In this document: one piece after another, positions 30,301-37,942 of the stretch
How the letters are laid out: every line of letters starts with the position of its first letter
How positions within the stretch are numbered: position 1 is the stretch's first letter
Assembly (NCBI GenBank): GCA_963701675.1
Contig: OY969623.1
Location: 62,001 to 126,000 of the forward strand
Length of the DNA stretch: 64,000 nt
Source: G963701675 sp963701675
GTDB lineage: Bacteria; Planctomycetota; Planctomycetia; Gemmatales; Gemmataceae
Direction: 5' to 3'
Translations under genes and position numbers: made by a program
Notes under the pieces: generated by a model
What the model saw: only the letters and a program-made list of their open reading frames with translations
What the model was told of the DNA's origin: nothing
Database searches by the model: none

Positions 30301-33300
30301 TGCAAACGCGATTGAATGTGAAGATCACTTTCCGCCAGCTTCTGGACCAAGAATCGACATTGGAGTCGCTGGCCGCGTTCATTGATTCTCAGTTGCCCCC
30401 GGAAGCGCTACCGGAGGAACCTGTCGTTGCCGAACCCGTCGCCTCGACGCTTGGCGTGTCGGAAATGCCGTCTGCGGAACGCATCGTCTCACCGGTGACG
30501 GCGACTTACGAAAACGGCAGCGCCACGATCGAGAGCATCGTGCGTGACCAACTCCAAACAATGTCCGAATTAATGGCACGACAGTTGGAGGTGTTCCGCA
30601 ACAACGGTTGCGGGCTGCAGGCACCGCCGGCAAATGGCGCCGCCGCGGTTACCCCGCCACAATCACCAGTGAGCGAGATCGCGCCCGGCCCGAGCTCCTT
30701 GCCGCAAGAGTTCAAGCCATTCGGCCCATACAAGCCGATTCAGAAAGGCACCATCGACGGGCTGACCGAAAAAAAATCAACGTATCTAAATGACTTCATC
30801 AGACGCTACGGTCGTCGCACGGCGAAATCCAAAGAACACACCCAGACACACCGTCGGCGGCTGGCGGATCCGAGAGTTGCCGCCGGGTTCCGAACGCAAT
30901 GGAAGGAAATCGTTTACCCCATCGTGACGGTGAAATCGAAAGGTTCCCGCCTTTGGGATGTGGATGGGAACGAGTACGTCGACATACTGAACGGATTCGG
31001 CCCGATCATGCTAGGACACGCACCGGACTTCGTTGTCGATGCCGTGGCGGAGCAGTTGAAGAAGGGTTTCGAAATCGGTCCACAAACGCAGTTGGCCGGT
31101 GAGGTGGCCGACCTCGTCTGCGAAATGACCGGGATGGAGCGCGCTACATTTTGTAATACGGGCTCCGAGGCCGTGATGGCGGCGATTCGCATTGCACGGA
31201 CCGTTACCGGACGGAAGAAGTTCGTGCTGTTTGCGGGCGCCTACCACGGCACGTTTGACGAAGTCCTCGTGAGGGGAACTCGCAAAGACGGCGAACCACA
31301 CACCTTGCCGGTCGCGCCCGGAATCCCGCCCGAGTCGGTAGGCAACGCCATCGTCCTGGAGTACGGGACGCCGCAGTCGCTTGACTACATTCGTGCACAC
31401 GCCAAAGAGCTTGCTGCGGTACTCGTCGAGCCAGTTCAGAGCAGACATCCCGCTCTTCAGCCCGTTGAGTTCCTGCAAGAAATCCGCCGCATTACTTCTG
31501 AAGCCAACACGGCGTTGATTTTCGACGAAGTGGTGACGGGGTTTCGTGTGCATCCGGGCGGTGCGCAGGCGATGTTCGGTATCCGTGCCGACCTGGTGAC
31601 ATATGGAAAGGTGATTGGCGGCGGACTACCCGTGGGAATTCTGGCGGGTAGTGCGGCGTTCATGGACGCACTCGATGGCGGAATGTGGCAATATGGCGAC
31701 GACTCTTACCCGGAGCGAGGCGTGACGTTCTTCGCCGGAACTTTCGTCCGCCATCCGCTCGCGCTGGCCGCCGTCAAGTCGGTTCTCCTGCATCTTCAAA
31801 AGGAAGGGCCCAACCTTCAGCTTGAGCTAGGTGAGAAAACGGCTCGATTCGCAGAAACGCTCAATGCGTTCTTCGCAGCGCGAAGCGTTCCGGCTCGAAT
31901 CGAACACTTCGGCTCCATTTTCTATTTCAGTTTTCCGGCCGACGTGCGCTTCGCAAGTCTGCTCTACTATCACCTGCGCGAAAAAGGCGTTCATATCCAA
32001 GAGGGTTTTCCGTGCTTCTTGACGACTGCCCACACCGATGCCGACATCGACCATGTGGTTCGCGCCTTCAAGGAAAGCATCATCGAGATGCAGAATGCCG
32101 ATCTGTTGCCGGGACCGTCGGGTTCCGAGTCGTCGCCGGCGCCAGTTGAGATCCCCAAGGCCACGCCGTTGACGGAAGCGCAGGTGGAGATTCTTCTGTC
32201 GGCGCTTGTCAGCGATGAGGCGTCATGTGCGTTCAATGAATCATTTACACTGCGGATGCGTGGGAGCCTGAACACCAATGCGCTCCGTGACACGATTCAG
32301 GAAATCGTGAACCGGCACGAGGCGCTCCGAATCTCGCTAGACCCCAAAGAGATGTGTCAACGTTCTCATTCACGAATGCCTCTCGAGTTCCCCGCGGTGG
32401 ACATTTCGATGGTGGCGCCGGACGAGCGCGCTGCGCATCTCAAGCAACTCATCCGTCTCGATGCGGCCCGACCGTTTGATCTCGAACATGGGCCGTTGGT
32501 TCGGGTCACCCTCGTCCAGCTTTCGCCCGATGACCACGCACTCATCTTTACCGCGCATCATATCATCTGCGACGGCTGGTCCACGAAGGTGCTGCTGACG
32601 GATCTGAAGGCGATCTACAACGCGAAGTGTTCCGGAGAATCGATCGCACTCTCCAGGCCATCGTCGTTTCACGATTATGCGACGTCGCAGGCCGAGTGGC
32701 AACGAAATCCGGATCAAGCCCTTGTTGAGAAATGGTGGTTGCAGAAATACGCCGAGCCGGTTCAACCTCTGGAGCTTCCCACCGATCGACCGCGCGGCTC
32801 GGTGAAGTCGTCCAATGGAAATACGGCGCGGGGCCGAATTGATGTGGCGACCACGCAGCGAATCAAACAGTTCGGGGCGCAAAACGGTTGCACGTTGTTC
32901 GCCACGTTGTTCTCGGGCTTCAACGTTCTACTACACCGACTTACCAACCAAGATGACATCGTCGTTGGGGTTCCCGCCGCGGGGCAGGCCCTTGTAGACG
33001 GGTCGAACCTCGTTGGTCACTGCGTCCATTTCTTGCCGCTCCGGTCGACGATTCGCGAGGATGCCAGTGTCAAAGAATACCTGGCCCAGGCGAAGCGCGC
33101 ATTGCTCGATGCCTACGACCATCAAAACTACACCTATGGAAGTTTGGTACGCGCCCTGGCCCAGCCGCGCGATCCGGCCCGGTTGCCGCTGGTGGAAGTG
33201 CAATTCAATCTCGATCGCGCGGCGAAGGATCTAAACCTCTCGGGCCTTCAATGTGAAGTCGATCCCAATCCAAAAGCGTTCGCGAACTTTGACCTGTTTC

Positions 33301-35354
33301 TCAATATTTCGGATACGGATCACGGGCTGATTCTGGACTGCGATTACAACACGGATCTATTCGATGAGGCGACGATTCACCGTTGGCTTGTGCATTATCA
33401 AACCATCCTCGAAGGCATGGTCGCCGATCCAGCCAATGCCGTCACGCGGATGCCGCTTCTGACAGACGCCGAAAAACGAACCATGCTCACGGCGTGGAAC
33501 GCGACGGATGCGGCCTTTCCACGTGAAAAGTGCATCCACCATCTCATTCAAGAGCAGGCGGCGCGAACGCCCGACGCGGTTGCCGTCGTCTTCAACGCAG
33601 AGGAAATCACGTACCGTCAGCTTGACCAGCGGACGAATCAACTGGCGAACTATTTGAAGAAATGTGGCGTGGCTCGGGACACTCCCGTCGCAATTTGCAT
33701 GGAGCGTTCGGTGGAGATGCTGGTAGGCATCATCGGCGTACTGAAGGCCGGCGGGGCGTACGTGCCACTCGATCCCAATTACCCGAGTCAACGAATTCAT
33801 GCGGTGCTGGAGGATGCCAAACCGGCACTTCTCCTCACGCAAAAAGAGGTCACACAGCGCCTTGGCTCCATAACGCCTCGGGTCATCTGTGTCGAATCGG
33901 AACGCGCGATTATCGATGCCCAACCCAACGCACGGCCGGGAGTCGACGCCGCATCGGATCAATTGGCTTACCTGATCTTCACGTCCGGTTCCACGGGTCG
34001 ACCGAAGGGAGTCCCGGTTACCCATCGCAACGTGGTGAACATGCTGTGCGCCATGGCGCGAGAACCAGGCATCAGCGCACACGACCGGCTATTTGCCGTT
34101 ACAACCGTCTCGTTCGACATTGCCGTATTGGAACTATTTCTGCCGCTTATCGTCGGCGCCCGTGTGATCATTGCGGCTTCCGACGTATTGGCCGACGGAT
34201 TCAAGTTGAAGTCTCAGTTAGCCGAATCGAAGGCAACGATTTTGCAAACGACGCCTGCCTCTTGGCGCCTGTTGCTGGCGGCGCGGTGGGGCGAAGAGCG
34301 CGGACTCAAGATCTTGTGTGGCGGCGAGGCATTTCCGCGGGACTTGGCCGACGCACTGTTGCCCAGGGCTTCCTCCGTGTGGAACATGTACGGTCCCACG
34401 GAAACTACGGTGTGGTCGGCCGTCGCTCAAGTGGAGAATGCAGCGGATTCCGTACCCGTCGGGCGTCCAATCGCCAACACGCAGTTCTACGTGGTAGACC
34501 GTGCACGTCAGCTCGCCCCGATCGGCGTTCCCGGCGAGTTGCTCATTGGCGGTGAAGGGGTTGCACGCGGTTACTGGAATGACCCGAAGCAAACGGCCGA
34601 GAAGTTCATTCAAGACACATTCGGCAACAATCCAAACGCACGGCTCTATCGGACCGGCGATCTGGTTCGTTACCTGCCCGACGGTCGGCTTGAGTTCCTG
34701 GGACGAATGGACACGCAAGTCAAGGTGCGTGGCTTCCGCATCGAAACGGCGGAAGTCGAGTCAGCCATCGGCGAGCACCGCGCTGTCAAGGAGTGCGTTG
34801 TGGTAGCTCGCGAGGACGTTCCCGGAGATCGTCGGCTTGTCGCATATGTCGTTCCGAATGACGCGTCGTTTGACACCCGTGAACTTCGTGGCGTCGTCGC
34901 ATCGAAGTTGCCGGAGTACATGGTGCCTTCGGTATTTGTGCCGTTACCGGAGCTTCCGCGAACTGCCAACGGCAAGATCAATCGCAAAGCGCTGCCGGCT
35001 GTCTCCGGCGACGCGGCACTTTCCGAGCGAGATTACGTCGCGCCGCGAAACCCGCGCGAGGAGAAACTGGCGTCGATTTGCGCTCAAGTACTCAGCTTGA
35101 AGCGTGTCAGTGTCGAAGAGAGCCTATTTGATCTAGGGGCGGATTCGTTGCAGATCTTTCGCGTCGTGGCTCGCGCTGTCGACGCGGGCATCAATCTCAG
35201 TTTGAAACAAATCCTGACTCATCGTACGGTGGCGGCGATAGCCGCCGATGTGGAGCGAGTGGGAAACGTCGGCAGCAGCAATGGTGGGCCGCAATTGGCC
35301 CCCGCGCCACGGGATCAGTATCGCGTCCGGAAATCACAGTTGGCTTCATTCTGA
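27375..35354 (+). CDS. Hybrid PKS-NRPS: KS-AT-ACP-aminotransferase-C-A-T
   Basis: A 2659-residue megasynthase. Domains with landmark residues: KS about 10-430 (Cys188 in QAGCSTSLLA; EAHGTATPLGDPIE; NVGHLD); AT about 535-820 (Ser636 in GHSIGEF; SHGFHS, malonyl-type); ACP about 925-995 (Ser966 in GFDSL); class III PLP aminotransferase about 1110-1545 (FDEVVTGFR; Lys1412 in YGKVIGGG); C about 1575-2010 (intact HHIICDGWS, His1729); A about 2040-2530 (FTSGSTGRPKGVP; MYGPTETTVW); T about 2555-2625 (Ser2591 in LGADSL). The A-domain positions read D-I-L-Q-L-G-M-V, the glycine type. No KR, DH or ER is present, so the beta-keto group made by KS should go directly to the aminotransferase, as in the mycosubtilin/iturin (MycA, ItuA) and microcystin (McyE) enzymes. 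The TTG at 27375 follows the previous stop directly; the ATG at 27390 is an alternative start. Confidence 0.95.
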   Translation: MSDTSMPNPADGIAIIGMAGRFPGADNVTEFWHNVRDGVDSISRFDVNELEIAGIDECVKQPNYVRARSILSDVDRFDASFFGILPREAELIDPQQRVFLECCWEALEDAGYNPHAFSGAIAVFAGCSANTYFLRNVCTGRRFVEDYTSAYQVGSYQTLLGSNHDFLATRVSYKLDLKGPAFTMQAGCSTSLLAICQACQTLLSYQADMALAGGVSITFPQKRGYFYQEGGMVSPDGRCRPFDADAQGTVFGSGSAVVLLKRLEDAVADGDHIYAVVRGFAMNNDGSNKIGYTAPSIEGQAEVIAMAHAAAGVDPQSISYIEAHGTATPLGDPIEFAALTRAFRTKSSARNYCALGAAKANVGHLDVAAGVTGLINAVQALVHKKLPPLLHFKAPNPRIDLEKSPFYVNTELVDWQRGKTPRRAGVSAFGVGGTNAHVVLEEAPDLLSRKQRRPGDVLVLSARTPAALEQATDQLIRHLKNHPDIDIDSVACTLQAGRRAFDHRRAVACTDRDDAIKALEGRGQRKVINGVRDRRDPSIVFMFPGQGAQQIHMGAGLYRDDECFRDDIDVCAQILTTHLGVDLREMLFPVEASAEQAAEELRQTRIAQPALFVIGYALARLWTRWGIRPEAMIGHSIGEFVAACLAGVFTLEDALAMVAARGRLMQDLPVGAMLSVRLPATEVAGLLGSELSIAAVNSPALCVVSGLTAAITTLQQSLDERGVGSRRLVTSHGFHSAMMDPIIEPFTDYLRRFRFESPTIPYVSSVSGTWVTEAEATDPAYWARHVRQPVQFSRGIETLQADAHRVFLESGPGQALCTLVRQHRGGTSTPLAVPSLAGNNDTTSDTLNLLQAAGNLWVYGAAPNWDEMHGPDRRRCSLPTYPFERERYWIKPPKSSITSDAELAMSVEVQSSNETPMSVSNKSNAMTRSRRDRILPMLTEIFEELSGLQLSSYGPGATFIEMGFDSLFLTLVTQTLQTRLNVKITFRQLLDQESTLESLAAFIDSQLPPEALPEEPVVAEPVASTLGVSEMPSAERIVSPVTATYENGSATIESIVRDQLQTMSELMARQLEVFRNNGCGLQAPPANGAAAVTPPQSPVSEIAPGPSSLPQEFKPFGPYKPIQKGTIDGLTEKKSTYLNDFIRRYGRRTAKSKEHTQTHRRRLADPRVAAGFRTQWKEIVYPIVTVKSKGSRLWDVDGNEYVDILNGFGPIMLGHAPDFVVDAVAEQLKKGFEIGPQTQLAGEVADLVCEMTGMERATFCNTGSEAVMAAIRIARTVTGRKKFVLFAGAYHGTFDEVLVRGTRKDGEPHTLPVAPGIPPESVGNAIVLEYGTPQSLDYIRAHAKELAAVLVEPVQSRHPALQPVEFLQEIRRITSEANTALIFDEVVTGFRVHPGGAQAMFGIRADLVTYGKVIGGGLPVGILAGSAAFMDALDGGMWQYGDDSYPERGVTFFAGTFVRHPLALAAVKSVLLHLQKEGPNLQLELGEKTARFAETLNAFFAARSVPARIEHFGSIFYFSFPADVRFASLLYYHLREKGVHIQEGFPCFLTTAHTDADIDHVVRAFKESIIEMQNADLLPGPSGSESSPAPVEIPKATPLTEAQVEILLSALVSDEASCAFNESFTLRMRGSLNTNALRDTIQEIVNRHEALRISLDPKEMCQRSHSRMPLEFPAVDISMVAPDERAAHLKQLIRLDAARPFDLEHGPLVRVTLVQLSPDDHALIFTAHHIICDGWSTKVLLTDLKAIYNAKCSGESIALSRPSSFHDYATSQAEWQRNPDQALVEKWWLQKYAEPVQPLELPTDRPRGSVKSSNGNTARGRIDVATTQRIKQFGAQNGCTLFATLFSGFNVLLHRLTNQDDIVVGVPAAGQALVDGSNLVGHCVHFLPLRSTIREDASVKEYLAQAKRALLDAYDHQNYTYGSLVRALAQPRDPARLPLVEVQFNLDRAAKDLNLSGLQCEVDPNPKAFANFDLFLNISDTDHGLILDCDYNTDLFDEATIHRWLVHYQTILEGMVADPANAVTRMPLLTDAEKRTMLTAWNATDAAFPREKCIHHLIQEQAARTPDAVAVVFNAEEITYRQLDQRTNQLANYLKKCGVARDTPVAICMERSVEMLVGIIGVLKAGGAYVPLDPNYPSQRIHAVLEDAKPALLLTQKEVTQRLGSITPRVICVESERAIIDAQPNARPGVDAASDQLAYLIFTSGSTGRPKGVPVTHRNVVNMLCAMAREPGISAHDRLFAVTTVSFDIAVLELFLPLIVGARVIIAASDVLADGFKLKSQLAESKATILQTTPASWRLLLAARWGEERGLKILCGGEAFPRDLADALLPRASSVWNMYGPTETTVWSAVAQVENAADSVPVGRPIANTQFYVVDRARQLAPIGVPGELLIGGEGVARGYWNDPKQTAEKFIQDTFGNNPNARLYRTGDLVRYLPDGRLEFLGRMDTQVKVRGFRIETAEVESAIGEHRAVKECVVVAREDVPGDRRLVAYVVPNDASFDTRELRGVVASKLPEYMVPSVFVPLPELPRTANGKINRKALPAVSGDAALSERDYVAPRNPREEKLASICAQVLSLKRVSVEESLFDLGADSLQIFRVVARAVDAGINLSLKQILTHRTVAAIAADVERVGNVGSSNGGPQLAPAPRDQYRVRKSQLASF

Positions 35355-35377
35355 TCAAGCACCTAAAGAGGGTTCAA

Positions 35378-37933
35378 ATGACGGACGGCGTCCAAGGTGG
35401 TTCGCACGACGATCAGGATTTGTCGCCGGGAGACGACGTACTGGTATTTCCCGCGACGCTGGCTCAGCAGCGGATATGGGACGCGGTGGCTCAGGAGCCG
35501 AATAGCCCTGCGTACAACCTTGCGGTCCGGTTTCGCCTGGTGGGTACGCTGAATCGCGCGGCGCTGGAACAATCGTTCAACGAAATCGTCCGGCGGCACG
35601 AAACGCTGCGCACGACATTCGCCATGCGTGACGGCGCGCCGGTGCAAATCGTCCATCCGTCGCTAAGGCTTCCGTTGCCGGTGACTGACTTGCGGACGGT
35701 CCCGGAGGCCGACCGTTCCACGCGCGCGGAAGCGTTGACGCTGGAAGAAGCGCGTCGGACATTCGACCTCGGCAAGGGACCACTGTTGCGCACCCGGCTG
35801 CTGCAAATGGCCGATGAGGAACACATACTGCTGGTCACCGTTCACCAGATCGCGTGCGATTGCTGGTCGACCGGCCTCATTACGCAGGAGATCGGTCCGC
35901 TATACGATGCTTACTGCCAAGGAAAGGTATCGCCGCATACGGAATTATCCATTCAGTACGGCGACTTCGCCGTCTGGCAGAAGCAATGGCTGGCCGAGTG
36001 CTCGTTGGAACCAGAGCTTTCGTTTTGGAAACAACGGCTTGCCGATCTAACGCCGCTCGAAATCCCAACAGATCGTCCGCGTCCGCCGAAGAAGACATGG
36101 AGTAGTCACATCGAGTCGGTAGTCCTTCCGAAGGACGTCACGAACGCTCTTCAAGATTACAGTCATCGAGCCGGTTGCACGTTTTTCATGCTTTCGCTCG
36201 CCGCTTTGAAAGTGTTGATTCATCGCGAAACCGGACAGAACGATGTCTACGTCGGCACCATTACCGCCGGCCGCACCAAAGTGGAGTTGGAACCGCTCAT
36301 CGGTCGGTTCATCAATCCGCTTGTAGTACGTTGTGATCTGTCGGGATCACCGTCGTTCGACGACTTCTTGTCACAAGTGCATGATCGCGTATTGGAGGCG
36401 CTCGAGTATCGCGAAGTACCGTACGAGCTCGTGTTGGACGCTCTGGCGCCCAAACCGGATCCGAGCCGGCACTCACTCTTTCAGATCAACTTCGTGCATC
36501 AACGTGCGTTCCTACGACCGCTAGAGGTATCGGGAATTACGATGACGCCGATTCCATCGAAATCGGCCGGGTCGATTTACGACCTCTACTTCTTCATGGT
36601 CGAACGGAAGGAAGGATGGCGCTTTTCGTGTGAGTACAACACAGACCTCTACGATGCGACCACGATTAGTCGCCTCCTGGCCGAGTTTCAAACCATCCTC
36701 CATGGGATTGCAGCGAATCCGTCGCAGCCCATTACGCGACTGACCCGAACCGGCGCTGCGACTCCGAAGGTCCCTCGCTTCCACGTCCCCCCGGCGCTCA
36801 TCGCCGGAACGTCCAGCAAAAAGCCGCCGACGATACCGCAGGACGACACCGAGCGGCGTCTGCTCAAGGTCTGGCAGAATGTCCTCGGCGACCGTGTGAC
36901 CAGTACCACGGCCGACTTCTTCGACGAAGGTGGACATTCGGTCCTGGCGGCACGACTGTTGAGCCAGGTGGAACGCGAGTTCGGCAAAAAGGTTTCGTTT
37001 GCCATGCTCCTGCGCGCTCCGAACATTCGTGCGTTGGCAACACGGCTGCGAGATGGCGAAACGAGCGTTCGCCGGGAGCAGGTTCACGAGATTCAGCCGC
37101 GCGGCACGCGAACGCCGCTGTTCATTGTCACGAGTCAGCCGCCGATGTATCGACCGCTGTCGCACCGACTTGGGCTCGATCAACCGACGTTAGGCCTCAC
37201 CGTGCCTGAGCTACGGGCGCTTCCGGACCATTTCACCATTGCTGATGTGGCGGCGAACCTAATTGAAGCGATGCGCGAAGTGCAGCCACACGGTCCATAC
37301 TATTTGGGCGGGTGGTGTGTCTCGGGTATACTTGTTTACGAGATGGCTCAGCAACTCCGGGCGCACGACGAGCGGATGTCAATGCTCGCCATCTTTGACG
37401 CGCAATGTCCACCGTACTCGAAGCGTCTGAGCGCCATTCGCACGAATTACCCGGCGAAACTGTATTTCAAAGGCGAAAAATTGCTGCATTGGCTCAAGAA
37501 GTCGTGGCGCGTTGGTCCGCGTGCCGCTGCTGGACTCGGCTGGGAAAAAATGCGCGGTGCACAAAACTCCTGGCGCCGGAAGCTCGCCGCGTGGCTGCAT
37601 CCGGACATGCGGGAACCGCTAGCCGATGATCTCGGTCGGCTCGTGAACCAGCTTCATGCTGCTGTCACCGCCTATGAACCTCAACCCTACGATTCGCCTA
37701 TGGTGTTGTTTCGAAGCCGAGAACTGCAAAGCGGGCGTTACCGCGATCCAAACTTGGGCTGGGCGGAGTTTGCCCAAGGCGGACTCGACGTCACGGAGAC
37801 GCCCGGCGAACACGGCGACATGTTTCTCGAACCCACGGTGGAAATCCTGGCTAACAAACTGGTCATGTATCTGACCGACTCCGCGCCGAGCCAATCGGCG
37901 ATGGAGAAGACACTTCATCTCGCACATCGTTGA
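35378..37933 (+). CDS. NRPS C-T-TE termination protein with atypical C and TE active sites
   Basis: An 851-residue protein. The C domain (about 15-440) starts FPATLAQQRIWD; its motif reads HQIACDCWS (His156-Gln157 to Asp161-Cys162) where HHxxxDG is expected, so the catalytic second His and the Gly are missing. There is no adenylation domain. A carrier domain follows (Ser521 in DEGGHSVLAARLL). A type I thioesterase occupies about 565-835. Its nucleophile elbow is GGWCVSG with Cys647 in place of Ser, with Asp in LAIFDAQCPP and His in PGEHGDMF completing a Cys-His-Asp triad. Chain release by hydrolysis or cyclisation is predicted. The ATG has GAGGG upstream and lies 23 bases after the megasynthase. 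The stop is nine bases from the convergent lhr stop. Confidence 0.9.
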   Translation: MTDGVQGGSHDDQDLSPGDDVLVFPATLAQQRIWDAVAQEPNSPAYNLAVRFRLVGTLNRAALEQSFNEIVRRHETLRTTFAMRDGAPVQIVHPSLRLPLPVTDLRTVPEADRSTRAEALTLEEARRTFDLGKGPLLRTRLLQMADEEHILLVTVHQIACDCWSTGLITQEIGPLYDAYCQGKVSPHTELSIQYGDFAVWQKQWLAECSLEPELSFWKQRLADLTPLEIPTDRPRPPKKTWSSHIESVVLPKDVTNALQDYSHRAGCTFFMLSLAALKVLIHRETGQNDVYVGTITAGRTKVELEPLIGRFINPLVVRCDLSGSPSFDDFLSQVHDRVLEALEYREVPYELVLDALAPKPDPSRHSLFQINFVHQRAFLRPLEVSGITMTPIPSKSAGSIYDLYFFMVERKEGWRFSCEYNTDLYDATTISRLLAEFQTILHGIAANPSQPITRLTRTGAATPKVPRFHVPPALIAGTSSKKPPTIPQDDTERRLLKVWQNVLGDRVTSTTADFFDEGGHSVLAARLLSQVEREFGKKVSFAMLLRAPNIRALATRLRDGETSVRREQVHEIQPRGTRTPLFIVTSQPPMYRPLSHRLGLDQPTLGLTVPELRALPDHFTIADVAANLIEAMREVQPHGPYYLGGWCVSGILVYEMAQQLRAHDERMSMLAIFDAQCPPYSKRLSAIRTNYPAKLYFKGEKLLHWLKKSWRVGPRAAAGLGWEKMRGAQNSWRRKLAAWLHPDMREPLADDLGRLVNQLHAAVTAYEPQPYDSPMVLFRSRELQSGRYRDPNLGWAEFAQGGLDVTETPGEHGDMFLEPTVEILANKLVMYLTDSAPSQSAMEKTLHLAHR

Positions 37934-37942
37934 CCGGGAAAT

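Larger units (their letters stand above)
23828..37933 (+). other. NRPS-PKS biosynthetic gene cluster
   Basis: Four same-strand genes with short gaps: a CmlA-like beta-hydroxylase, A-T, KS-AT-ACP-AMT-C-A-T and C-T-TE. The spacings are 36, 0 and 23 bases, so a single operon is likely. No MbtH-like protein, phosphopantetheinyl transferase, transporter or pathway regulator is seen in the window. The flanks are a DUF433 gene and an Lhr helicase, neither of which is biosynthetic. If collinear, the product would be a short hydroxylated beta-amino-acid-containing peptide. Confidence 0.88.
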
